From: Clostridia bacterium
GTDB lineage: Bacteria; Bacillota; Clostridia; UBA1381
Assembly (NCBI GenBank): GCA_900770405.1
Contig: CAAGKL010000217.1
Coordinates: 1 to 13,175, forward strand
DNA: 13,175 bases
Direction of reading: 5' to 3'
Of this stretch, positions 6,261 to 13,175 are shown piece by piece (positions within the stretch are counted from its first letter, which is position 1; each line of letters starts with the position of its first letter). Below the pieces are notes generated by a model. The model was not told the DNA's origin. It saw only the letters and a program-made list of their open reading frames with translations, and searched no databases. The position numbers were made by a program, and so were the translations under genes.

Positions 6261-7916
6261 ATGCAGCTTGAAAAGATGATAGACTGTGCGCTCGGTAACA
6301 AAAAGGCGGAGCTCGTTATCAAAAATGCCAAAATTGTCGATGTGTTCAACGGCAGAATTATCAACGGTGATGCGGCAATCTGCGACGGTCGGATAGCCGG
6401 CGTCGGCAGCTATGAGGGCGAGCGGGAATATGACGCCGGCGGGGCGTATCTGATGCCGGGGTTTACCGACGCGCACGTACATATCGAGTCGTCGATGCTG
6501 ACGCCGTCGCGCTATGCGCGGGTGGTGCTGCCGAAGGGGACAACCTCGGTTGTGTGTGATCCGCATGAGATTGCGAATGTGTGCGGCATAGACGGGATTA
6601 AGTTTATGATGCGCGATGCGCAAAGTGCGCCGATGGATTTTCATTTTATGCTGCCTTCTTGCGTGCCGGCGGCAGATTTTGAGGACAGCGGTGCGGTTAT
6701 AACCGCGGAAATGACCGGCGAATATCTGAAGAAATATGATTTTACCGGGCTTGCGGAAATGATGAATTACCCCGGGCTTTTTGCGAAGGACAGCGAGGTT
6801 CTGGGGAAAATTTCAAAGGCGGAGATTGTCGACGGGCACGCGCCGCTGGTGAGCGGAAAGCAGCTGTGCGCGTATGCCGCGAGCGGAATTTCGACCGACC
6901 ACGAGTGCACCTCGGCGGCAGAAATGGAGGAGAAGCTCGCCGCAGGAATGTATGTTCTGTTGCGTTGCGGGCGGCTGACGAAGCAGTTCTCTGAAATGGC
7001 GTCAGCGGTGAACAGACATAACGCCGCGCGAATTTGCCTGTGTACGGACGACCGCAACCCGCAGGATATCGTCGCGCAGGGCACAACGCAGTTTTGTATA
7101 ATCAACGCGATTGACGCCGGAATGGACGCGTTCGACGCAATCCGCGCGGCAACATTGAATCCTGCAGTGTGCTACGGCTTTGGCAGGACGGGCGCGGTTG
7201 CGCCGGGATACAAGGCAGATTTGGTGCTTGCCGATGATTTGCGCCCCGGGAAAATTCTCGCTGTCTGGAAGGACGGCGTGCTTGTTGCCGAAAACGGCGC
7301 CTCGGTTTATCCCGAGAGCACGGCGGCGGACAGCTCGAAGGTGGAGAATACGGTGAATACCGCGCCCTTTGAGGCGGAGGATCTGGTGTGCGCATTTTCG
7401 GCGGGTACCCCGGTGATTTCGATTGACCCCGGCTCGCTTCTGACGAAAAAGGTGTTCAAAAAGAGCGCGGACGGGCTTTCACATCTTGCCGTTATCGAGC
7501 GGCATAAGGCTACGGGCAAAATCGGCAGGTGCTATCTTGAAAATTACGGCATTACCGGCGGCGCGATTGCGTCGTGCATCGGACACGACTCGCACAATAT
7601 CACGGTCGCGGGCGATAATGCCGAGGATATGGCGCTGGCGGTAAAATCGCTCGGTAAGGGCGGCGGAATTACCGTGGTTAAGGGCAGAAAGCTTGCGGCA
7701 TTTTTGGAGCTGCCGATTGCCGGGCTGATGTCGGACAAGACGGCGGACGAGGTGATTGCCGGGCATAAGCGGCTCGAGCTGGCGGCGGAGGATATGGGCA
7801 TAACGCCGGGCATCGACCCGTTTATGACGCTTGCATTTTTGTCACTGCCGGTGATACCGGAGCTGCGGCTGACCGCGCGCGGGATTTTTGACGTTACGGA
7901 ATTTAAGTTTGTATAA
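6261..7916 (+). CDS. ade: Adenine deaminase (divergent at two motifs)
   Basis: 551 residues, slightly shorter than the roughly 570-600 usual for Ade. The amidohydrolase metal motifs DAHVHIESSML (70-80), CDPHEIANV (99-107), DGHAPLVSGK (191-200), STDHE (211-215) and CTDDRNPQDI (261-270) are present. The C-terminal Ade domain is intact: ERHKATGKIG, the HDSHNI segment, GGITVVKGRK and LPIAGLMSD. Family reaction: adenine + water to hypoxanthine + ammonia, cytosolic purine salvage. Two segments that I recall as conserved in Ade are changed: REGSA reads RCGRLT (235-240), and GHID reads GTTQ (274-277). Either this is a clostridial subgroup or the activity is altered. The ATG at 6261 has GGAGG (6249-6253) seven bases upstream. 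The 13-base gap to dnaJ and the terminator at 7988 make it the last gene of the heat-shock operon. Confidence 0.88.
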   Translation: MQLEKMIDCALGNKKAELVIKNAKIVDVFNGRIINGDAAICDGRIAGVGSYEGEREYDAGGAYLMPGFTDAHVHIESSMLTPSRYARVVLPKGTTSVVCDPHEIANVCGIDGIKFMMRDAQSAPMDFHFMLPSCVPAADFEDSGAVITAEMTGEYLKKYDFTGLAEMMNYPGLFAKDSEVLGKISKAEIVDGHAPLVSGKQLCAYAASGISTDHECTSAAEMEEKLAAGMYVLLRCGRLTKQFSEMASAVNRHNAARICLCTDDRNPQDIVAQGTTQFCIINAIDAGMDAFDAIRAATLNPAVCYGFGRTGAVAPGYKADLVLADDLRPGKILAVWKDGVLVAENGASVYPESTAADSSKVENTVNTAPFEAEDLVCAFSAGTPVISIDPGSLLTKKVFKKSADGLSHLAVIERHKATGKIGRCYLENYGITGGAIASCIGHDSHNITVAGDNAEDMALAVKSLGKGGGITVVKGRKLAAFLELPIAGLMSDKTADEVIAGHKRLELAAEDMGITPGIDPFMTLAFLSLPVIPELRLTARGIFDVTEFKFV

Positions 7917-7987
7917 CAGATGACAAAAAAATGATGCGTCCGGTAATTTTATAAATTAGCTGAAATGGCGCGGCAAAGGTAAAATTT

Positions 7988-8029
7988 AAAACTGAAGACT
8001 CAGTAAAATGGGTTTTCAGTTTTTTTTTT
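7988..8029 (+). terminator. Strong intrinsic terminator closing the hrcA-ade operon
   Basis: AAAACTGAAGACTC (7988-8001) pairs with GGGTTTTCAGTTTT (8010-8023) over 14 pairs, two of them G-U, with an 8-base loop. The 3' arm runs into ten uninterrupted T (8020-8029). The A run on the 5' side could also let it work on the opposite strand. Confidence 0.9.
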
Positions 8030-8169
8030 GCGCTGTTTTTTTTATGAAAACCTGTGCAGATGGATGTTCTTTCGGAGCCCGCGAGCATATTCGTTCTGTC
8101 TTTTGGGCTTATATGCGATAAATTTGATATATTAAGCAAGAAAATGGCAACAAATTAAGACTTTGTCTA

Positions 8170-8198
8170 TTTACTATTAAAAAATCGTGCTGTATAAT
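8170..8198 (+). promoter_or_regulatory. Promoter of the carbohydrate-uptake locus
   Basis: TTTACT (8170-8175, four of six consensus bases) and a perfect TATAAT (8193-8198) are spaced 17 bp. Transcription would start near 8205, leaving a leader of about 27 bases before the TTG start at 8232. The promoter lies inside the in-frame extension from GTG 8187, which argues against that upstream start. The weak -35 suggests the promoter may need an activator. Confidence 0.72.
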
Positions 8199-8216
8199 AT
8201 GCTTAAAAAGTCAAAC

Positions 8217-8223
8217 AGGAGGG
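8217..8223 (+). promoter_or_regulatory. Ribosome binding site that decides the TTG start of the solute-binding protein
   Basis: AGGAGGG, a near-perfect Shine-Dalgarno, is 8 bases before TTG 8232. Upstream in-frame GTG 8187 and ATG 8199 have no such site, and a start there would put 15 or 11 extra, mostly polar, residues before the signal peptide. Confidence 0.85.
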
Positions 8224-8231
8224 TAAGAATA

Positions 8232-9773
8232 TTGGGAAAGAGTTTTAAAAAAATTATAGCCGTAAGCCTGACCGCGGTTATTATGTTAGGCATTGAGGCC
8301 TGCAAAAAAGAGGAGGTACAAACCTATAAGGATAACAAATTAACATATTGGGTTGCACTTAATCCAAATGCGGCAACAACAGTCAGCGAGTATGGGGAGA
8401 CACCGTTTTCAAAGGCTTTGCAGGAAAGACTGGGGGTCGAAATAGAGTATGAGCACCCGCCGCAGGGGCAAACCTCGGAAAAATTCAATATTATGATTTC
8501 GATGGGAGAACTTCCGGATATTATTGAATATCAGTGGATGAATTATCCCGGAGGACCGGCAAAGGCACTGTCCGATAATGTTATCCAGCAGCTTGATATC
8601 AAGGAAAAGGCGCCGAATCTGTATTCATATATAGAGGGCAATAAAGAGGTTGATAATCTGATAAAGACAGATGACGGAAAGTACTTTGGTTTTCCCTTTA
8701 TACGAGGAGACAGAATTTTACAAACCAGCGCCGGCATTATAATCCGGCAGGATTGGCTTGATTCTCTGGGGCTTGAGATGCCGCAGACAGTAGACGATTG
8801 GGATAATGTTTTAAAAGCTTTCAAGGAACAAAAGGGAGCAAAATATCCCTTGAGCTATAATGCGAGCTTTGCGGATTACGGCGCTTTTGTCGGCGCGTAC
8901 GGTACTATAGACGGACTGTATATTGATGACGGAAAAGTTAAATACGGCGCATTGGAACCGGGATATAAGCAGTTTGTCGCAAAAATGAATGAATGGTACG
9001 AAGCCGGATATATCCCAACGGATTATGCAACTATGGATTCAAAGGCTGTTGACGCCAATATTATAAACGGATTTTCCGGTGCAACGGTAGGAAGTGTCGG
9101 AAGCGGAATAGGCAGGTGGACTGCTGCGGCAACCGAAGACGGATATAAGCTTGCGGGTGCGCCTTATCCTGTTTTGGAGCGGGGACAAAAGCCGGAGTTT
9201 GGTCAGATGCAGCTTGTCACACCCGGAGTATTTACAGCCATATCGAGAGACTGCAAAAATATTGATCTTGCTATGAAGGTTCTTGATTACGGGTATTCCG
9301 AAGAAGGAAGGATGCTTTACAACTTTGGAATTGAGGGCGAAAGCTATGAAATGATTGACGGCTATCCCACATATACCGATATAATTACCGATAATCCTGA
9401 CGGGTTATCAATGAGCGCTGCGATGGCACGCTATATTCAGGCATATGATGCCGGCCCGTTTATCCAGGATAAACGGTATATTGAGCAGTATTCAAGACTG
9501 CCTGAGCAAAAAGAGGCATTTACTGTCTGGAGCGACACCAATATGGAAAATCACTTGGCACCCAATATTTCGCTTACACCGAAGGATTCGGAAGTTATGG
9601 CGAAGAAAATCGTTTCGATAAATACTTATGCGGAGGAACAGATAACAAAGTTTATAATGGGGCTGGAGCCTGTAGATAATTATGACAGCTTTGTTGAAGA
9701 ATTAAAAGTACGAGGCGTAGAAGAATATCTTGAGCTGATGCAGGCAGCATATGAAAGATTTCTGAACAGATAG
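8232..9773 (+). CDS. Extracellular solute-binding lipoprotein of a CUT1-type sugar ABC importer
   Basis: 513 residues from TTG. A short basic start (MGKSFKK), a hydrophobic segment (8-21) and IEAC with Cys24 form a lipoprotein signal peptide, though Glu at -2 is unusual. The mature protein opens with LTYWVALNPN and contains FNIMISMGELPDIIEY and GKYFGFPFIRGDRI, typical of the large (about 500 aa) LplA/YtcQ-like binding proteins of Bacillota. Role: anchored outside the membrane, it captures a carbohydrate, probably an oligosaccharide, and hands it to the two permeases encoded next. The long form and the neighbouring permeases resemble the B. subtilis YtcQ-YteP-YtcP group, which takes up pectin-derived oligosaccharides, but the ligand cannot be told from sequence. 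First gene of the locus, with its own promoter. Base composition is clearly more AT-rich than in the chaperone operon. Confidence 0.9.
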   Translation: MGKSFKKIIAVSLTAVIMLGIEACKKEEVQTYKDNKLTYWVALNPNAATTVSEYGETPFSKALQERLGVEIEYEHPPQGQTSEKFNIMISMGELPDIIEYQWMNYPGGPAKALSDNVIQQLDIKEKAPNLYSYIEGNKEVDNLIKTDDGKYFGFPFIRGDRILQTSAGIIIRQDWLDSLGLEMPQTVDDWDNVLKAFKEQKGAKYPLSYNASFADYGAFVGAYGTIDGLYIDDGKVKYGALEPGYKQFVAKMNEWYEAGYIPTDYATMDSKAVDANIINGFSGATVGSVGSGIGRWTAAATEDGYKLAGAPYPVLERGQKPEFGQMQLVTPGVFTAISRDCKNIDLAMKVLDYGYSEEGRMLYNFGIEGESYEMIDGYPTYTDIITDNPDGLSMSAAMARYIQAYDAGPFIQDKRYIEQYSRLPEQKEAFTVWSDTNMENHLAPNISLTPKDSEVMAKKIVSINTYAEEQITKFIMGLEPVDNYDSFVEELKVRGVEEYLELMQAAYERFLNR

Positions 9774-9814
9774 GCTTTTGCAGGTGCACTAAAACGGAAA
9801 GGTTCAAAAATTTT

Positions 9815-10771
9815 ATGAAGTGTAAAAATAATGCAGTATATCAAAAGAAAGCAAAAGACGGAATTGCCAAAACACTGAGAGCCGATTGGCATCGAAATCA
9901 TACCTTATATATTATGGTTATGCCGGTACTTATATTTTATATTTTGTTCTGCTATAAGCCTATGTACGGTGCGATTATTGCCTTTAAGCAGTTTTCTCCG
10001 GGATTAGGAATTATCGGCAGTCCGTGGGTTGGCCTGGAAAATTTCAGATATTTCTTCAGCACACCGGATTTTGCAAGGATTCTGTCCAACACGCTGATTA
10101 TCAGTATAACCTCAATAGTTTTTGGGTTCCCTGCACCGATCATCCTTGCACTGTTGTTTAATGAAATAGAAAACCGGAAATTTCAGCGTGTGGCACAGAT
10201 CGTTTCATATCTTCCGCATTTTATTTCGATGGTTGTAATATGTGGATTAATTAAGATATTTGTCGCAGACGGAGGCGTAGTTCAGCAGATTGCGGTAATG
10301 TTCGGAGGCGGAAGCACCGGCAGTCTTTTAAATGATGCATCAAACTTTGTGCCGATTTATGTTCTGTCGAATATGTGGCAGGGTATGGGCTGGGACTCGA
10401 TAATTTATCTTGCGGCGCTTGCCGGTATTGATCCGCAGCTTTACGAGGTGGCGCGTATAGACGGTGCGGGCAAATGGAAGCAGATGTGGAATGTGACCTT
10501 GCCGGGCATACAGCCGACCGTTATAATAATGCTGATTTTAAGACTGGGGAATATTCTTAATGTCGGTTTTGAAAAAATAATCCTGTTGTACAATCCGTTA
10601 ATATATAAAAGCAGCGATGTGATTTCCACATATGTTTACCGTCTCGGCTTTGAGTCTCAGGACTGGAGTTACAGCACGGCGGTAGGACTGTTCAACTCGG
10701 TGGTGAATTTTATAGTGATAATACTTGCAAACTTCATCAGCAGAAAATTCAGCGAAACATCACTGTGGTAG
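9815..10771 (+). CDS. Sugar ABC importer permease 1 (LplB/YteP-like)
   Basis: 318 residues with about six hydrophobic segments: 31-47, 92-115, 127-150, 178-203, 233-252 and 283-305. The EAA loop that docks the ATPase is EVARIDGAGKWKQMWNVTLP (211-230). The N-terminal part (HTLYIMVMPVLIFYILFCYKPMYG split over 29-52, then AFKQFSPG and VGLENFRYFF) is typical of LplB/YteP permeases. It forms half of the membrane channel for the solute captured by the upstream lipoprotein. ATG 9815 follows GGAAAGG (9796-9802) at 12 bases, somewhat long. It begins 41 bases after the binding-protein gene and ends 31 bases before permease 2, so one transcript is likely. Confidence 0.93.
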   Translation: MKCKNNAVYQKKAKDGIAKTLRADWHRNHTLYIMVMPVLIFYILFCYKPMYGAIIAFKQFSPGLGIIGSPWVGLENFRYFFSTPDFARILSNTLIISITSIVFGFPAPIILALLFNEIENRKFQRVAQIVSYLPHFISMVVICGLIKIFVADGGVVQQIAVMFGGGSTGSLLNDASNFVPIYVLSNMWQGMGWDSIIYLAALAGIDPQLYEVARIDGAGKWKQMWNVTLPGIQPTVIIMLILRLGNILNVGFEKIILLYNPLIYKSSDVISTYVYRLGFESQDWSYSTAVGLFNSVVNFIVIILANFISRKFSETSLW

Positions 10772-10802
10772 ATTGCTTCGGGAAGAAACAGAGGGAGATA
10801 AG

Positions 10803-11690
10803 ATGAATTCAAAAATCAAAAAGTCCGCCGGAGAGAGAATATTTTCCGCCTGCAATTACATCTTTATGATGTTTATAATAATTATAATGGTATATCCCGT
10901 ATTGTATGTATTTATAGCATCTGTCAGCGAAGCGGTGATGCTGAGCGCCAATAACGGATTGCTGTTGCTGCCGAAGGGATTTTCGCTGGAAGCATACAGA
11001 TTAATGGCACGTAATCCTATGATATTAAGAGGGTATGCAAACACGTTGATGATACTTGCGGCAGGGTTGATAATAAATATGCTTTTAACGTCGATCGGAG
11101 CGTACTTTCTGTCGCGTAAGAATGTATTGTTTGGTAAAGCAATCTCACTGATGATAATATTTACAATGTACTTTTCCGGTGGTTTGATTCCGTTTTATAT
11201 GACGGTTAAGCAGCTTGGTATGGAAAATTCGCTGTTGTCGCTTATTTTTCCGACGGCTGTAAATACCTTTAATCTGATAATTCTCAGAACGGCATTTGCG
11301 GCAGTGCCAGAGAGCCTGGAGGAGTCGGCAATGCTCGAAGGGGCGGGACATTGCAAAGTCCTTTTTAACATCATAATTCCACTCAGCAAAGCGAGCATTG
11401 CGGTAATTCTGCTTTATTATGCCGTGGCTCATTGGAATTCGTGGTTTAATGCCATGATTTTCCTGAGTGACAGAAAGAAATTCCCGTTACAGCTGATTTT
11501 GCGGGAGATACTTATTCAAAACGATACCAGCTCAATGGTGCAGATGGTATCGGTAGGCGAGTCGAGCTTTATCGGCGAGACGGTAAAATATGCGGTGATT
11601 GTAGTATCGATTGTACCTATTTTATGCGTATATCCCTTCCTTCAAAAGTATTTTGAAAAAGGAGCAATGATAGGAGCAGTAAAGGGTTAA
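10803..11690 (+). CDS. Sugar ABC importer permease 2 (LplC/YtcP-like)
   Basis: 295 residues from ATG 10803, which has GGGAG (10793-10797) five bases upstream. The same frame stays open back to 10725, but that part overlaps permease 1 and lacks a ribosome site. Hydrophobic segments lie at about 19-40, 81-104, 112-134, 143-163, 196-215 and 260-280. The EAA loop is EESAMLEGAGHCKVLFNIIIP (residues 173-193). The LSRKNVLFGK and YFSGGLIPFYM segments match the LplC/YtcP group. It pairs with permease 1 to form the channel. No ATP-binding subunit is encoded in the window; related systems in Bacillota use a shared MsmX-type ATPase encoded elsewhere. Confidence 0.93.
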   Translation: MNSKIKKSAGERIFSACNYIFMMFIIIIMVYPVLYVFIASVSEAVMLSANNGLLLLPKGFSLEAYRLMARNPMILRGYANTLMILAAGLIINMLLTSIGAYFLSRKNVLFGKAISLMIIFTMYFSGGLIPFYMTVKQLGMENSLLSLIFPTAVNTFNLIILRTAFAAVPESLEESAMLEGAGHCKVLFNIIIPLSKASIAVILLYYAVAHWNSWFNAMIFLSDRKKFPLQLILREILIQNDTSSMVQMVSVGESSFIGETVKYAVIVVSIVPILCVYPFLQKYFEKGAMIGAVKG

Positions 11691-11726
11691 ATAAATAATA
11701 TAAGAAAGAAAGGTATGGTTATCAAC

Positions 11727-13175
11727 ATGAAAAGTATTGGATTATTAAACAAAATTACATCAGCACTAATCTGTATTCAGGTGCTTTTATCCGGTATAGG
11801 TACATATGCGGTTTATGCAGAAGATGCAGCAGATTTGGACATATATCTGGCAATAGGTCAGTCTAATATGGCGGGAAGAGCGAGTATAGAGCAAGCGGAC
11901 TGTGTTCCGATAGAAAACGCCTATCTTTTTAATGCAGAAGGTGCATGGGAACCGGCACAAATGGGAGCGCTTACAGAGGACGGCGCAGTACAGGGATTTA
12001 ACAGATATTCTGATGTAAGAAAAACAGACGGAACTTTGCAGGGACTAAGTCCGGCGTACAGCTTTGCTAAGCTGACGGCGCAGTCAACCGGAAGGAAAAT
12101 CGGAATTGTCAGCAATGCCAGAGGCGCAACCACTATCAAGCAATGGGCAAAGGGCTATGAAGCACCGGAGGGGGCATCTGAGTCGCAGCTTGATTATGAT
12201 TTGTATGAAAAAAGTGTGGCAAGAGCGGTAAAAGCTGCGCAGGCCGGCGGAAAAATTGCAGGAGTAATCTGGCATCAAGGCGAGGCAGGAGGCGATGCGT
12301 CAGACTATATGGCAGATTTAAAAAAGCTTGTCAGCGACCTTAAAACCGACCTCAAAGATTATCTGAAAACAGAGAATACCTTGCCCTTTGTTGCAGGGAC
12401 TTTGGCAGGTAATTATGTTACTGCGGATATTTATAACGCAAAAATAGGACAAATGACAGATCAATCAAACGAAAATTATATTCCTGACAGCGCAGTTGCA
12501 AATGTGGGTATAGGAGAAACTCTTTCTGATAACACACATCTCAATTCGCAGGCGCAGCGTGATTTGGGAGAGGCGTATGCGTATAAAATGTTGAAACTTG
12601 TATACGGTCAAACCTTATCTTGGGCTGAACAGAATAAAATCGGTATATCAGCCGCATCAGGCGGCAGCAATCCCGAGTTGGCTTTTGACGGTGCAATAAA
12701 TCTGAATGCAGCAACAGGCTTCTGGCAGGCAGGGGATAACAATGACGCACTGGTGCTTGATTTGGGAAAAACACATTCCGTCAGTGAAATACGCATTTAT
12801 TGGGGGGACAGTTGGAGAAGGACAAACAGATATAATATTTATGCTAAATCCGGGCAGAGTACGTGGCAGAAAATATGTGACAGAAGCGAAATTAATGCTT
12901 ATGAGAACTTATATTACGGTGAATTTACGGCAGATGAGTTCGCAGGCATTACCGCGGATTACATAAAAATTGAGCCCGTGGAGATTTATGACCGTAAAAT
13001 CAGTGAAGTTGATTCAGCAGCAACAGCACATATTGCGGAGATTGAGATATTCGGAAAGGAAATGCCTGCAGAGGGAAGCCGACAGGCAATGACGGCTACG
13101 GATATTCGCCTTGACAGCGATAATAAAAGCGTTATCTCAGATGCAAACTATCCGCCGGCGATTTTGAGCGATGGA
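11727..13175 (+). CDS. Secreted SASA-type carbohydrate O-acetylesterase with discoidin domain (3' truncated)
   Basis: 483 codons are open to the right edge with no stop. The signal peptide has MKSIGLLNK, a hydrophobic core and a VYA cleavage site after residue 31. Residues about 36-295 are a SASA (sialate O-acetylesterase, CE6-like) SGNH-fold domain: the nucleophile motif GQSNMAG (44-50, Ser46), the IWHQGE block (181-186), and DNTH (268-271) supplying the catalytic Asp and His. Residues about 305-445 match an F5/8-type-C (CBM32-like) domain with AFDG, FWQAGD, LVLDLG, VSEIRIYWG and AEIEIFG. A further domain begins near 455 and is cut off. It would remove acetyl groups from sugars outside the cell; the substrate is unproven. 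ATG 11727 is preferred over ATG 11715, which lies only one base after the AAAGG ribosome site (11709-11713). It starts 36 bases after permease 2, probably in the same operon. Confidence 0.85.
   Translation, partial: MKSIGLLNKITSALICIQVLLSGIGTYAVYAEDAADLDIYLAIGQSNMAGRASIEQADCVPIENAYLFNAEGAWEPAQMGALTEDGAVQGFNRYSDVRKTDGTLQGLSPAYSFAKLTAQSTGRKIGIVSNARGATTIKQWAKGYEAPEGASESQLDYDLYEKSVARAVKAAQAGGKIAGVIWHQGEAGGDASDYMADLKKLVSDLKTDLKDYLKTENTLPFVAGTLAGNYVTADIYNAKIGQMTDQSNENYIPDSAVANVGIGETLSDNTHLNSQAQRDLGEAYAYKMLKLVYGQTLSWAEQNKIGISAASGGSNPELAFDGAINLNAATGFWQAGDNNDALVLDLGKTHSVSEIRIYWGDSWRRTNRYNIYAKSGQSTWQKICDRSEINAYENLYYGEFTADEFAGITADYIKIEPVEIYDRKISEVDSAATAHIAEIEIFGKEMPAEGSRQAMTATDIRLDSDNKSVISDANYPPAILSDG

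Larger units (their letters stand above)
7917..8231 (+). other. Intergenic region between the chaperone operon and the uptake locus
   Basis: 315 bases without a credible gene. It holds a strong terminator (7988-8029), a second T run without a clear stem (8035-8042), an unexplained pair of crossing inverted repeats (8076-8116), a short AGAC/GTCT inverted repeat (8158-8168) touching the next -35 box, a promoter (8170-8198) and a ribosome binding site (8217-8223). No transposase, tRNA or riboswitch was recognised. Confidence 0.7.

Noticed and set aside
5147..6364. 405-codon open frame on the minus strand opposite dnaJ
   Set aside because: It is an antisense shadow produced by the GC-rich third positions of dnaJ. 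Its translation is Ala/Arg/Leu-rich with no recognisable motif, and dnaJ on the + strand is certain.
8044..8058. Possible catabolite-response (cre) site
   Set aside because: The resemblance to the WTGNAANCGNWNNCW pattern fails at the central CG, and the site is over 100 bases upstream of the promoter.
8158..8168. AGAC-TTT-GTCT inverted repeat next to the -35 box as an operator
   Set aside because: Arms of four bases are too short to support a site on their own, and it matches no operator I know.
10725..10802. Upstream extension of permease 2 to 10725
   Set aside because: It overlaps the end of permease 1, lacks a ribosome site and gives a polar Cys/His/Arg-rich leader not seen in permeases. 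ATG 10803 has GGGAG at the right distance.
1..13175. CRISPR arrays, tRNA or rRNA genes, transposons, attachment sites
   Set aside because: I looked for regularly spaced repeats, tRNA-like cloverleafs, transposase-like frames and terminal repeats and saw none.

Overview
The window reads as a piece of a Bacillota chromosome, most likely a class Clostridia gut or fibre-degrading anaerobe. The evidence is the order hemW-hrcA-grpE-dnaK-dnaJ behind a perfect CIRCE operator, a Gram-positive-type short DnaK (617 aa), strong AGGAG-type ribosome binding sites, frequent TTG starts, and a Paenibacillus/Bacillus Lpl-type carbohydrate importer. The genus cannot be read from the sequence. All supported genes are on the + strand.

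Region 1 (1-1373): the 3' end of a small Cys-rich zinc-ribbon protein gene, a hairpin terminator, and hemW (radical SAM heme chaperone). Region 2 (1410-7916): a heat-shock operon. A sigma-A-like promoter and CIRCE operator precede hrcA, grpE, dnaK and dnaJ, and an adenine deaminase gene (ade) follows dnaJ by only 13 nt with no terminator between. A strong intrinsic terminator at 7988-8029 closes the unit. HrcA represses its own operon through CIRCE. GrpE, DnaK and DnaJ form the Hsp70 folding machine. The adenine deaminase is an unexpected passenger, and its sequence departs from the family at two normally conserved motifs.

Region 3 (8170-13175, open at the right edge): a visibly more AT-rich carbohydrate-uptake locus with its own promoter. 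It encodes a lipoprotein solute-binding protein, two CUT1-type permeases of the LplB/YteP and LplC/YtcP kind, and a secreted SASA-type (sialate O-acetylesterase/CE6-like) carbohydrate esterase with a C-terminal F5/8-type-C (discoidin, CBM32-like) domain. The last gene runs off the window. No ATPase gene is present, as is common for importers that borrow a shared MsmX-like ATPase. The likely logic is extracellular deacetylation or processing of a decorated polysaccharide followed by oligosaccharide import; the actual sugar cannot be told from this sequence.

I did not find a convincing previously undescribed system. The points most worth checking are the adenine deaminase inside a CIRCE-controlled chaperone operon with altered motifs, the TTG/ATG/TTG start pattern across grpE-dnaK-dnaJ, and the truncated modular esterase.
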